A program made the translations under genes and the position numbers. From Candidatus Glassbacteria bacterium RIFCSPLOWO2_12_FULL_58_11 (GTDB lineage: Bacteria; Gemmatimonadota; Glassbacteria; GWA2-58-10): a stretch of 26,055 nucleotides of DNA. The stretch is taken from positions 1 to 26,055 of the forward strand of contig MFIX01000187.1 of assembly GCA_001780825.1 (NCBI GenBank). The letters run 5' to 3'. Below, in pieces: positions 1 through 7,536 of the stretch. Under the pieces are notes generated by a model. It did no database searches. It was not told the DNA's origin and was given only the letters and a program-made list of their open reading frames with translations. Every line of letters begins with the position of its first letter. Position 1 is the first letter of the stretch.

Positions 1-97
1 TGATCGCCGCTGTCAGCGTCGTCTTCCCGTGGTCCACGTGTCCTATCGTCCCGACGTTCACATGTGGTTTCGTCCGCTCAAATTTCTTCTTGGCCAT
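1..97 (-). CDS. tuf: Elongation factor Tu, N-terminal fragment
   Basis: EF-Tu is the GTPase that delivers aminoacyl-tRNA to the ribosome. Only the first 32 codons lie in the window; the gene continues past the left edge. The visible residues start MAKKKFERTKPHVNVGTIGH and run into the P-loop GHVDHGKTTL, which is diagnostic of EF-Tu. The ATG at 97-95 is preceded by an AGGAGG ribosome binding site about 9 nt upstream. The gene is the last visible member of a four-tRNA operon, the same arrangement as tufB of Escherichia coli. The identity is secure; whether the genome has a second tuf copy cannot be seen. Confidence 0.97.
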   Translation of the reverse strand, partial: MAKKKFERTKPHVNVGTIGHVDHGKTTLTAAI

Positions 98-127
98 TGA
101 GTAAATTCCTCCTGGAAGTGCAGTAAA

Positions 128-204
128 TGGAGCCCACGAAGGGGATCGAACCCTTGAACCTCATCCTTACCAAGGATGCGCTCTACCGACTGAGCTACGT
201 GGGC
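128..204 (-). tRNA. thrT: tRNA-Thr (GGT anticodon)
   Basis: The cloverleaf folds on the minus strand. The acceptor stem is GCCCACG/CGTGGGC, the D arm GCTC/GAGC, the anticodon arm CATCC-TTGGTAA-GGATG with anticodon GGT, and the T arm AAGGG-TTCGATC-CCCTT. The CCA end is encoded. It is the last tRNA before tuf, matching E. coli thrT in identity and place. Confidence 0.96.
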
Positions 205-220
205 TCTTTATCAACTATCC

Positions 221-296
221 TGGAGCGGGAAACGGGACTCGAACCCGCGACCCTCAGCTTGGAAGGCTGATGCTCTACCAACTGAGCTATTCCCGC
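221..296 (-). tRNA. glyT: tRNA-Gly (TCC anticodon)
   Basis: The cloverleaf is on the minus strand, 76 nt with encoded CCA. The acceptor stem is GCGGGAA paired with TTCCCGC, the anticodon arm is TCAGC-CTTCCAA-GCTGA with anticodon TCC, and the T arm is GCGGG-TTCGAGT-CCCGT (last pair a G-T wobble). It is the third tRNA in the four-tRNA operon upstream of tuf. Confidence 0.96.
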
Positions 297-310
297 GTAT
301 TCGATAACAA

Positions 311-395
311 TGGTGGAGGGGGGAGGATTCGAACCTCCGAAGGCTGAGCCGACAGATTTACAGTCTGTTCCCTTTGACCGCTCGGGAACCCCTCC
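311..395 (-). tRNA. tyrU: tRNA-Tyr (GTA anticodon)
   Basis: This is a class II tRNA of 85 nt with a long variable arm and encoded CCA, on the minus strand. The acceptor stem is GGAGGGG/CCCCTCC, followed by TTCCCGAGC as in other bacterial tRNA-Tyr. The anticodon arm CAGAC-TGTAAAT-CTG carries GTA. It is the second tRNA of the operon. Confidence 0.96.
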
Positions 396-402
396 CAGAA
401 CC

Positions 403-478
403 TGGAGCTGGCGATGGGACTCGAACCCGCAACCTGCTGATTACAAATCAGCTGCTCTACCGATTGAGCTACGCCAGC
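403..478 (-). tRNA. thrU: tRNA-Thr (TGT anticodon)
   Basis: The cloverleaf is on the minus strand, 76 nt with encoded CCA. The acceptor stem is GCTGGCG/CGCCAGC, the anticodon arm CTGAT-TTGTAAT-CAG gives TGT, and the T arm is GCGGG-TTCGAGT-CCC. It is the first tRNA of the operon and lies about 48 nt downstream of the -10 box of the promoter at 526-553. Confidence 0.96.
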
Positions 479-525
479 CAGTCGATTCAGCGAGACAAAA
501 ACCCTGCAACGCGGAAAATGTAAAT

Positions 526-553
526 AATATAAACACCACCTAGGTATTGTCAA
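526..553 (-). promoter_or_regulatory. Sigma-70-type promoter of the tRNA-tuf operon
   Basis: On the minus strand, TTGACA (553-548) is followed after 16 nt by TATATT (531-526), with the overlapping alternative TATTAT two bases further on. The -35 is perfect and the -10 matches at five of six positions. The site lies between the end of cysS and the first tRNA, so it would fire the four tRNAs and tuf. The transcription start was not determined. Confidence 0.75.
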
Positions 554-587
554 TGATTTTCCTGAAAGATCAATTTCAAGCCCGAAA

Positions 588-1985
588 TCAGCCCTTTCTT
601 TTCCAGCGGGTGCCCTGCGGAGAGTCCTCCAGAACCACTCCCCGGGTGTCGAGCTCCGCGCGGATATTGTCCGCCCGGCCGAAATCCCGGCTGCGGCGCG
701 CCTGGTTGCGCTCCTCGATCAGCGCCTCCACCCCGCGGACAAACTCCTCATCTTCCTCGCGGTCCGGCTCCAGGACATCCAGCACGCTATCACAGAGCCG
801 GAGCTCCTCGAGCGCCCTGGCGCGGCTCTCGGCGCTCAAGGTCCGCAGGTCGATCAGCCGGTTGACCTCGCGGACGAAATCAAACAGCGCGGAGAGAGCC
901 TGGCTGATCGACAGGTCATCCTCCAGGGCTTCCCGGAAGGCCTGCGCGCACCAGAGGGCAGGCTCCTCCCGCGCTCCGGGGGGCGGGCTGCAGATTTTGA
1001 GCCGCTCGTGGAAATCGCGCAGGCGGCCCACGGCGGAGGCGGCCGCGTGAAGGGCTTCGGTGGTGAAATTGAGCTGGCTGCGGTAGTGCGTGCCCAACAG
1101 CAGGTAGCGGATGGCCGAGGCCGAATGGCCCTGCTGCTTCAGGTCACGGAAAGTGTAAAAATTACCCAGAGATTTGCTCATCTTCTGCCCATCGACCAGC
1201 AGGTGCTCGGCATGGACCCAGAAGCGGGCCAGAGGTTTCCCAGTGGCGCCCTCGCTCTGGGCGATCTCGTTTTCGTGGTGCGGAAAAGTGAGATCCACCC
1301 CGCCGCAGTGCAGGTCGAAAGTCTCGCCGAGATATTTCATGCTCATAGCCGAACACTCGACATGCCAGCCCGGGCGGCCCCGGCCCCAGGGACTGTCCCA
1401 GGCAACAGACTCATCCCGGCCGCCTTTCCAGAGAACAAAATCGCGCACGTTTTCCTTGTCGTAGTTGTCGGCCTCCACCCGCGCCCCAGCCTGGATACCC
1501 GAGGAATCGAGCCGGCTGAGCCTGCCATAATTCTTGAAGCCGCCGATCCGGTAGTACACCGAGTCCCCGCTGCGGTAGGCGATCCCGCGCTCTTCGAGAC
1601 GCCGCACCAGAGCGATGATCTCCGCGATATGCTCGGTGGCCCGGGGGTAGTGCTCGGCTTGGCGGATCCTGAGCTGACGCAGGTCCTCGAAAAAGGCCTC
1701 GATATACGGCCCGGTATAGGCGGAAAGCTCCAGCCCTTTTTTCGCCGCGCCGTCGATCGTCCGGTCGTCAACATCGGTGATATTCATCACCTCGAGCACC
1801 TTAAATCCGTGCAGCAGGAGGCTGCGGCGCAGCAGGTCGGAAAAGACGAAAGTACGGTAATTGCCGATATGCGCGTAGTCGTAAACTGTCGGACCGCAGC
1901 AGTACATCCGTACCCGCGGCGGCTCGAGCGGCTCGAATTTCTCTTTTGTACGCGTGAGCGTATTAAATAGGTAAAAATCAGACAT
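588..1985 (-). CDS. cysS: Cysteine--tRNA ligase
   Basis: This class I aminoacyl-tRNA synthetase charges tRNA-Cys in the cytoplasm. The protein has 465 residues, the usual length. The signature CCGPTVYDYAHIGN (residues 29-42) holds a zinc-ligand cysteine and the HIGH-type motif. WHVECSAM (C211) and FPHHENEIAQSE (H236, E240) supply the other zinc ligands, and KMSKSLGNF (268-276) is the KMSKS loop. The C-terminal third is the helical anticodon-binding region ending in the short domain typical of CysRS. It is the last gene of the amidase-TPR-pyrKDE run, 64 bp after pyrE, and is followed by the tRNA operon promoter. I see no clear terminator hairpin after it. The ATG at 1985 has only a weak ribosome binding site. 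Confidence 0.97.
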   Translation of the reverse strand: MSDFYLFNTLTRTKEKFEPLEPPRVRMYCCGPTVYDYAHIGNYRTFVFSDLLRRSLLLHGFKVLEVMNITDVDDRTIDGAAKKGLELSAYTGPYIEAFFEDLRQLRIRQAEHYPRATEHIAEIIALVRRLEERGIAYRSGDSVYYRIGGFKNYGRLSRLDSSGIQAGARVEADNYDKENVRDFVLWKGGRDESVAWDSPWGRGRPGWHVECSAMSMKYLGETFDLHCGGVDLTFPHHENEIAQSEGATGKPLARFWVHAEHLLVDGQKMSKSLGNFYTFRDLKQQGHSASAIRYLLLGTHYRSQLNFTTEALHAAASAVGRLRDFHERLKICSPPPGAREEPALWCAQAFREALEDDLSISQALSALFDFVREVNRLIDLRTLSAESRARALEELRLCDSVLDVLEPDREEDEEFVRGVEALIEERNQARRSRDFGRADNIRAELDTRGVVLEDSPQGTRWKRKG

Positions 1986-2049
1986 TCACTTGCCCAGTAT
2001 TTCAATTTATGCGCCAGATAATTACAGGCACGGCATGCCGTGCCCCCAA

Positions 2050-2643
2050 TTAATTCGCCTTGGCCGCCGTGCGGCTGCCGGGCTTGACCAAAGGCAGGCC
2101 CTGGGCGCAGAGCGGGCATTGTTCCGCCTTGTAATTAACCACATCCACTTTCAGCAGGCCGACCAGCGAGTCGAGTCCGGCCGCTTTCCCGGAGGAGCGA
2201 TCCACCAGGCAGCAGACCGCCCGGACCCCGGCGCCGGATTTTTCGGCTGCGGCAGCCGCCTCCAGCAGCGAGCCGCCGGTGGTGACTACATCCTCGACCA
2301 CCACCGCCTGTTCGCCCTGCGCGAGCTGGAAGCGCCGCAGGGTCATCACGCCCTCCTGGCGCTCGGTGAAAACAGCGCGGCAGCCCAGGGCGCGGCCCAG
2401 CTCGTGGCCGATAATCAGCCCTCCCATGGCGGGCGAGACGACGACGTCGATTTTGACTCCGGACAGCCGGTCTTTCAGTTTTCCGGCCAGGGCGCGGCCC
2501 AGTTTCTCGGCGACCTCGGGATGCTGCAAGATACGCGCGCACTGGAAATAGTGCGGGCTGTGGAGGCCGCTGGTCAAGAGGAAATGGCCTTCGAGAAAGG
2601 CATCGTAGCGTTTGAAAAGTCCCATCAATTCATTGGCATCCAT
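2050..2643 (-). CDS. pyrE: Orotate phosphoribosyltransferase
   Basis: It converts orotate and PRPP to orotidine 5'-monophosphate, the fifth step of de novo pyrimidine synthesis. The protein has 197 residues. The PRPP-binding signature VVVEDVVTTGGS is at 114-125, the mobile-loop region FTERQEGVMTLRRF at 92-105, and HFLLTSGLHSPHYFQ near the N terminus is the orotate/PRPP entry motif. The C-terminal CPLCAQGLPLVKPGSR, with its CxxC pair, is found in one branch of OPRTases that differs from the E. coli enzyme. It starts 26 bp after the stop of pyrD and so should be co-transcribed with it. The ATG at 2643 fits the family N terminus. Confidence 0.95.
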   Translation of the reverse strand: MDANELMGLFKRYDAFLEGHFLLTSGLHSPHYFQCARILQHPEVAEKLGRALAGKLKDRLSGVKIDVVVSPAMGGLIIGHELGRALGCRAVFTERQEGVMTLRRFQLAQGEQAVVVEDVVTTGGSLLEAAAAAEKSGAGVRAVCCLVDRSSGKAAGLDSLVGLLKVDVVNYKAEQCPLCAQGLPLVKPGSRTAAKAN

Positions 2644-2669
2644 GTGCGGTAAGGCTCCTGTTTAGTGAC

Positions 2670-3608
2670 TCAGCGTTCGTGGGCCAGGCCCACCAGGTCG
2701 GTAATTTTCGCCACGCCCTCGGACTCACAGAAAGCGGCTATTTCCTGAAGCACGTTGGCCGCGGCCCGGGGGTGCAGGAAATTGGCTGTCCCAACCTGCA
2801 CCAGGCTCGCCCCGGCCAGGATATACTCCAGAGCGTCGCGGCCCGAGGCGATCCCGCCAATCCCGACAATCGGCACCGGGGCCTCCATGCGCTGCATCTG
2901 CTGGTACACTTTATAGACGCAGGCCACGCCGACCGGCCGGATTGCCGGGCCGCTCAGGCCCCCGAATCCCATGCTGATCACCGGCCGGCGCTTGAGCGGG
3001 TCTATCTTCATGCCCGGCAGTGTATTAATCAGCGACAGCCCATCCGCGCCGGCATCCACCGCGGCCTCGGCCAGGGCGCCAATATCGGTGACATTGGGGG
3101 AGAGCTTGGCGATAAGGGGCAGGCGGACATTTTTCAGGATCCCGGCAACCACCTGTCGCACGCTGAGCTCATCCGCGCCGAAATGAATGTAGCCCGCCCG
3201 CACATTGGGGCAGCCCAGGTTGACCTCGAGCGCATCGACTCCTTTTGCGCCGCCCACGGCCGTGCCGACCTCGATAAACTCCTCGACCGAGAAACCGGCG
3301 ACATTGACCACCACCCGGGCCTGGCCGGCATGCGCGGCGATCCAGGGAAGCTTTTCCTCCAGAAAGGCCCGCAACCCGACATTGGCCAGCCCGATCGAGT
3401 TGAGCATGCCGCTGTCGGTTTCCACGATGCGCGGCGGAGGATTGCCTTCTCTGCGGGCGGCGGTGATAGTCTTGGTGACCAGTCCGCCCAGCTCGCTGAA
3501 CGGCATGACCTCATAGTACTCATCCCCGTAGCCGAACGTGCCGCTGGCCACCAGCACCGGGTTCTGGAAGGGCAGACCCAGGCAGTTGACTGTAAGGTCT
3601 AGGCCCAT
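2670..3608 (-). CDS. pyrD: Dihydroorotate dehydrogenase, class 1B catalytic subunit
   Basis: This FMN subunit oxidises dihydroorotate to orotate and passes electrons to PyrK. I place the start at the internal ATG at 3608: the 312-residue product begins MGLDLTVNCLGLPFQNPVLV, the normal family N terminus, whereas the upstream extension of the open frame lies inside pyrK and looks unrelated. FMN and substrate motifs are ASGTFGYG (21-28), VTKTIT (45-50), NSIGLANVG (70-78), NLGCPNV with the family's catalytic cysteine at C133, and IVGIGGIASGRDALEYILAG near the C terminus. The cysteine rather than serine base marks a class 1 enzyme, and the adjacent pyrK makes it type 1B. The start overlaps the end of pyrK by 10 nt, which suggests translational coupling. 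Confidence 0.95.
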   Translation of the reverse strand: MGLDLTVNCLGLPFQNPVLVASGTFGYGDEYYEVMPFSELGGLVTKTITAARREGNPPPRIVETDSGMLNSIGLANVGLRAFLEEKLPWIAAHAGQARVVVNVAGFSVEEFIEVGTAVGGAKGVDALEVNLGCPNVRAGYIHFGADELSVRQVVAGILKNVRLPLIAKLSPNVTDIGALAEAAVDAGADGLSLINTLPGMKIDPLKRRPVISMGFGGLSGPAIRPVGVACVYKVYQQMQRMEAPVPIVGIGGIASGRDALEYILAGASLVQVGTANFLHPRAAANVLQEIAAFCESEGVAKITDLVGLAHER

Positions 3609-4405
3609 TGCACCTCGAAGCCATTGAAAACCGGCCCCTCGGCGCAGCAGCGCAGATACCTGACGCTGTCTCCGCCGGTTCGCACCGGTATCACGCAGCC
3701 TTGGCAAATGCCCATCCCGCAGGCCATGTTCTCCTCGCAGGAAGTCTCGAACAGGGTGACCTGCTCCGGGTCCAGTATCCGGCTCAGGGCGCCCATCATG
3801 GATTTCGGGCCGCAGGTGTAAACCGCCAGCGGGTCCCGGCATTCCTTAAGGATTGACTCGACCGCCGCGGTCACCAGGCCCCGCTGGCCGGCGCTGCCAT
3901 CCTCGGTGGTCAGGTGACAGCGCACTGAGGCAGGGAGCACCGGCGCGAGGTAGATCACCCGCGAGGCGGTGGATTCACCGTAGACCAGGTCAAGCCGTTT
4001 CAGCCGTCCCAGGGCGGAGAGCCGCTCCGCCAGCATGACAATCGGCGGAATACCGATCCCCCCGCCGACCAGGATCGCATTACCGGGACCCGGGGCAAGA
4101 TTGAAAGTATTGCCCAGGGGGCCGAACACGCCGATTTCATCTCCCGGAGCGAGATTGGCCATCCAGCGGGTGGCCCGGCCGAAGGTGCGGAAAAGGATTT
4201 CGATCACGCTGCGGCTGATCACCCGGTAGTAGCTGAAAGGCCTGGGAAGGAAGACATTGGAGCTCCCCGGAAGCGGCGAGATCATGCAGAACTGTCCGGG
4301 CTGGATTACCGCCGCGCTTTCGGGCTCCTCGAAACGGAGGATGTAGGTTCTTTCCGCCAGCCCGCTGATCTGTAAAACTCTGACCCACTTGAAAACAGGT
4401 TTCAA
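3599..4405 (-). CDS. pyrK: Dihydroorotate dehydrogenase B electron-transfer subunit
   Basis: PyrK carries FAD and a [2Fe-2S] cluster and moves electrons from PyrD to NAD+. The ferredoxin-reductase-like FAD domain has LPRPFSYYRV, the nucleotide domain has AILVGGGIGIPPIVMLAERL, and the cluster cysteines are in CGMGICQGC plus the later YLRCCAEGPVF. The start is a choice: GTG at 4435 gives 278 residues, while TTG at 4405 gives 268 and shares the bases TTGA with the stop of the upstream TPR gene. I prefer the TTG because the 4-nt overlap is a classic coupled arrangement and a G-rich stretch precedes it. The gene precedes pyrD as in Gram-positive pyrimidine operons. Confidence 0.93.
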   Translation of the reverse strand: MKPVFKWVRVLQISGLAERTYILRFEEPESAAVIQPGQFCMISPLPGSSNVFLPRPFSYYRVISRSVIEILFRTFGRATRWMANLAPGDEIGVFGPLGNTFNLAPGPGNAILVGGGIGIPPIVMLAERLSALGRLKRLDLVYGESTASRVIYLAPVLPASVRCHLTTEDGSAGQRGLVTAAVESILKECRDPLAVYTCGPKSMMGALSRILDPEQVTLFETSCEENMACGMGICQGCVIPVRTGGDSVRYLRCCAEGPVFNGFEVQWA

Positions 4406-6132
4406 GCCCCACCCCCGCTGCCGAATCGCGACCACCAGATCCTTCTGCGCATCTGGAGCCAGGATTCCTGTCCGGGGGCCGGTTTTACGCCGGGCGCGCC
4501 AGGAGCGCCCTTGGCTTCCCGGACAATTTTTGGCGGAGTGTATGCAGCGAGCTCATCCAGATAGAACCCCTCGGGCCGATTCGGCACCTGTTCTCCAAGC
4601 TGGGTGCGCGCCCGGTCCGCATAGCGGGTATCCGGATAATTGTCGATAATAAGCTGGAGCGATTGCCGCCAGCGCAGGCTGTCGCCGAGCTGAAGGCTGG
4701 TGCGGGCGATATTGAGCACGGCCTTGGGGATCCAGATCGTATTCGGGAACTCAAAGATCAGGCGCTCGTAGCCGGCCCGGGCAAGCTCTATCTCGCCGGT
4801 GCTTTCCTGGTGCTCGGACAGCAGAAACTGCAAGCGGGCCAGGGCATCCCGGCTGGTCGTGGAGTCGCTCGCTTCCATCTGCTCATAGATCGAATAAAGG
4901 TCTATCACCCCGGTGATCTCTTTATCCGATTGCACGGCCAGGGTCGAGTAAGGGTCATCGCTGCGTACGTTGCGAAAAGCCCGCTCGGCCAGCTTGTAGG
5001 AAAGCAGACGCTGGCTCAAACCTTGAAATGGCTCGAGCTGCTTGGCGCTGAACTTGAAAACCTTCAGCGACAGACTGTCCGCCCGGATCGAATCCAGCGT
5101 TTCCTCCAGGATATAATTCCGGTATATCAAACCCAGCTCGTACCAGGCTGCCGCCGAGTACTCGGAGCGCGGCACATCGGTGACAATTTGCTCGAAGCCT
5201 TTCAAGGCCTCAGCGGACCGGTCGAGGTAAGTTTGCTCCTCGTAAATTCCCAGCCGGGCCTCAGCGCGCTCATCCTCGAATCCAGCCAGTTGCAGCGCCG
5301 CCTGATAGCGTTCCAGCGCCGCCTGGTGCCTGCCCAGTTTGGATTCGCAGCGGGCCATGCCGAGCAGACCCTCGCGGTGTTGATTTTTATTGCCCCGCTC
5401 TTTGTATATTTTCTCATAGGCGCCGAGGGCCTTTTCAAAATCCCCGAGATCGTACTCGATATGCGCCAGATAGGTCAGGACATCTTTCTTATTTTCGAAT
5501 TTCGGATAATTGTCCCGCAGTGCGCTCAGCACCTCCCGGGACCGCACCAGATTACCCAGATCGTAATATTTAACGCCCAGTTGATACTGCGCCAGCGGAC
5601 GGTATTCGCTTTTCGGGTACTGGTCCAGGAGCTTTTCGATCTCCAGCTCGGCCAGGCCCGGATCATCGCGGGCCAGCATGATCAGGACCATGTAGTACTG
5701 GGCATCATCCCGGAACTTGCTTTTCGACTGAGTACCGAGAAGCTTCTGCAGGCTGGATTCAGCCTGGACGTAGCGCTTGATCTGGAAAAAGGATTTCCCC
5801 ATCAGGATCAGGGCATCATCGGACCACCGGCCCTCGGGCGCCTCGGCCAGGAAAGCGAGGCATTTCCGGGCCGCCTCCTCATAGGAACTGGCCCCCGCCA
5901 CCTGAACGCCCTCGAGGTGGGAGCGCGAATAGAAAGGGTTACGCTGTTTCTGCTGCTTCTGCTGGTTCTGCTCGGTCCGCATCCCCTCCTTATAGGCCTC
6001 CCGGGCCCAGTGCAGGGCGTTAAACGTCCGATAATAAGTGCAGTTTGCTGTGGCGCTCAGGCAGACTATCAGCAGCAGATAAATTCTTCCGCAATGGCCG
6101 GTTCCGGAAGCGTTCCATCGTGTGTTTTCCAT
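4402..6132 (-). CDS. TPR-repeat lipoprotein, BamD-like
   Basis: This 576-residue protein is probably anchored in the outer membrane. A short basic stretch and a hydrophobic segment (residues 17-29) end at C31 in ATANCTYYRTFN. The asparagine just before the cysteine is unusual for a lipobox, but the CxYYxTFxA start is common in TPR lipoproteins of FCB-type candidate phyla. From about residue 80 to 510 there are repeated helical pairs of TPR type, such as YLAHIEYDLGDFEKALGAYE and AQYQLGVKYYDLGNLVRSRE, resembling the YbgF/BamD families. The tail is proline- and glycine-rich. It begins 29 bp after the amidase stop and overlaps pyrK. A role in envelope assembly is inferred from family and neighbour; the partner proteins are not visible. 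Confidence 0.8.
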   Translation of the reverse strand: MENTRWNASGTGHCGRIYLLLIVCLSATANCTYYRTFNALHWAREAYKEGMRTEQNQQKQQKQRNPFYSRSHLEGVQVAGASSYEEAARKCLAFLAEAPEGRWSDDALILMGKSFFQIKRYVQAESSLQKLLGTQSKSKFRDDAQYYMVLIMLARDDPGLAELEIEKLLDQYPKSEYRPLAQYQLGVKYYDLGNLVRSREVLSALRDNYPKFENKKDVLTYLAHIEYDLGDFEKALGAYEKIYKERGNKNQHREGLLGMARCESKLGRHQAALERYQAALQLAGFEDERAEARLGIYEEQTYLDRSAEALKGFEQIVTDVPRSEYSAAAWYELGLIYRNYILEETLDSIRADSLSLKVFKFSAKQLEPFQGLSQRLLSYKLAERAFRNVRSDDPYSTLAVQSDKEITGVIDLYSIYEQMEASDSTTSRDALARLQFLLSEHQESTGEIELARAGYERLIFEFPNTIWIPKAVLNIARTSLQLGDSLRWRQSLQLIIDNYPDTRYADRARTQLGEQVPNRPEGFYLDELAAYTPPKIVREAKGAPGAPGVKPAPGQESWLQMRRRIWWSRFGSGGGA

Positions 6133-6161
6133 TATTTCCGACCTTTAATCGACCGGCCCGG

Positions 6162-7388
6162 TCAATTGCCGCTGGCCAGTTTTTTGTGGTAATGTTCGAT
6201 GTATTTCAAGATGCCGGAGGCTATCGCCTCGGCCAGCTTATCCTTGAATTTAGCCGAGTTGAGCAGCTTCTCATCCGATTCGTTTGAAATATAAGCGGTC
6301 TCGATCAGCGCGGCCGGCATGAAAGCCCCTTTGAGCACCGCAAAACCCGCCTGGTCCAGACCGCGGTCATCCAGCTCCTTGAGCCCGCACAGCTCGGACT
6401 GGATAAAGGCGCTGAGGTCCTTGCTTTCCCGCAGGTATTCGTTCTGCGCCATATCCTGGAGGATCAGGTTCACCTCATCGAGCCGGCCCTTATCCTGCTC
6501 CTCGGTCTCATAATCGAGCGCCGCGTTTTCCAGCATGGCCGTGGCCCGCGCCTGATCGGTCTTGGCCGCATCCAGGAAATAGGTGGTCGAGCCGCCAACC
6601 CGCCGGTTCTTAGCCGCATTTACATGAATGCTGACAAACAGCCCGGCGCCGGATTCATTGGCCAGCTTGCCCCGGTCGCGCAGCGGGATGAAAACATCCC
6701 GGTCGCGGGTCAGCAGAACTTCGACTTTCTTCGAGGCTTTTAAGTTCCCGGCGACTTTCTTCGAGATCTCCAGCACGATGTTTTTTTCATCGAGCTTATA
6801 TTTTCTTCCCGTAGTACCGGGATCTTTCCCGCCGTGCCCCGGGTCGATCACCACCTTGGAGATCCGAAAGTTTTTCCCATCCGCGGTGGTGGTTTTGGGC
6901 GCGGCCGGGGGCGCCGCTTTTTTCTCCTGTCCGGCAGCCGCCGGCTCGCCCCGGACTCCCGCCTTGTCGATCAACCGGCTGTCCAGCCGGTTGTAAACGA
7001 AGCGTCCGGAGACCAGGCCGGGCAGGTACTCGACCGCCAACTGCAGGGGAACGAGGAACTTTCCGCCATCGAGACGGCAGGGAGCGACAAGCTGGTACGG
7101 ATGCCCATCACCGAGAAAAAAAACCAGCCGTTCCTCGAAAACCAGGCTGTGACCCGCTATATTCCATACCAGTTTTTCGCCGGGACGTTCCCACCGGAGA
7201 CTGTCGCCCAATGTTTCCGCCAGCTCCCGGAGGTCCAGATATCCAGACTGTTCATCGGCGTAGAGGTGCAGCTCCAGGGATTCTTTCGAGGACTGCCGCA
7301 GGATGGTAAATCCGGCCGCCTCGAGGCCGTCCGGTAAGATCCAGAAGACTGTCAGCGCGGGAACGATGTACCGCAAGATTTTTAACAT
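6162..7388 (-). CDS. N-acetylmuramoyl-L-alanine amidase (Amidase_3)
   Basis: This zinc enzyme cuts the amide bond between N-acetylmuramic acid and the stem peptide in the periplasm, usually for cell separation. I choose ATG 7388 (408 residues) because it gives a signal peptide, MLKILRYIVPALTVFWILPD..LEA; the longer open frame adds 66 residues without family character. Residues 25-145 look like a substrate-binding or stalk domain resembling the copper-amine-oxidase N-terminal-like fold, followed by an Ala/Pro-rich linker (about 146-172). The catalytic domain starts KVVIDPGHGGKDPG with H185, then E201 and SIHVNA with H255 as further zinc ligands, and the catalytic glutamate in ALIETAYISN near 366. 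It heads the run with the TPR lipoprotein and the pyr genes. Confidence 0.92.
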   Translation of the reverse strand: MLKILRYIVPALTVFWILPDGLEAAGFTILRQSSKESLELHLYADEQSGYLDLRELAETLGDSLRWERPGEKLVWNIAGHSLVFEERLVFFLGDGHPYQLVAPCRLDGGKFLVPLQLAVEYLPGLVSGRFVYNRLDSRLIDKAGVRGEPAAAGQEKKAAPPAAPKTTTADGKNFRISKVVIDPGHGGKDPGTTGRKYKLDEKNIVLEISKKVAGNLKASKKVEVLLTRDRDVFIPLRDRGKLANESGAGLFVSIHVNAAKNRRVGGSTTYFLDAAKTDQARATAMLENAALDYETEEQDKGRLDEVNLILQDMAQNEYLRESKDLSAFIQSELCGLKELDDRGLDQAGFAVLKGAFMPAALIETAYISNESDEKLLNSAKFKDKLAEAIASGILKYIEHYHKKLASGN

Positions 7389-7446
7389 AAACCCCCAGGC
7401 CCGCGCGCGGGAACAACGAAGCAGGAAAGTCAAAAACACGCACCCC

Positions 7447-7534
7447 GTCCGCTGCGCGGACACCCCTCTGCAGAGGGAAATTTCTATGGACTTTGCCACC
7501 GCTGCCGCCGGGGCATGGCATGCTATGCCCCGGC
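7447..7534. repeat. Cluster of palindromes between smpB and the amidase gene (REP-like)
   Basis: Three perfect dyads lie close together: GTCCGC-TGC-GCGGAC (7447-7461), the 14-nt palindrome CCCTCTGCAGAGGG (7464-7477), and GCCGGGGCAT-8 nt-ATGCCCCGGC (7507-7534). The last begins 3 nt beyond the smpB stop codon and could fold as a terminator or mRNA end stabiliser, but it has no U tract. The first pair with its spacing resembles the short dispersed palindromes found in many genomes. Whether it is repeated elsewhere cannot be seen here. Confidence 0.6.
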
Positions 7535-7536
7535 AC

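Noticed and set aside
1008..1970. A 320-codon plus-strand open frame opposite cysS
   Set aside because: It is a shadow of the synthetase gene, whose HIGH and KMSKS motifs settle the coding strand.
2670..3842. Longer 390-codon version of pyrD
   Set aside because: The extra 78 residues overlap pyrK entirely and look like out-of-frame pyrK; the family N terminus starts at the ATG at 3608.
4663..6192. A 509-codon plus-strand open frame opposite the TPR gene
   Set aside because: It has no recognisable domain, and the minus strand encodes a lipoprotein signal and TPR repeats in a compact operon.
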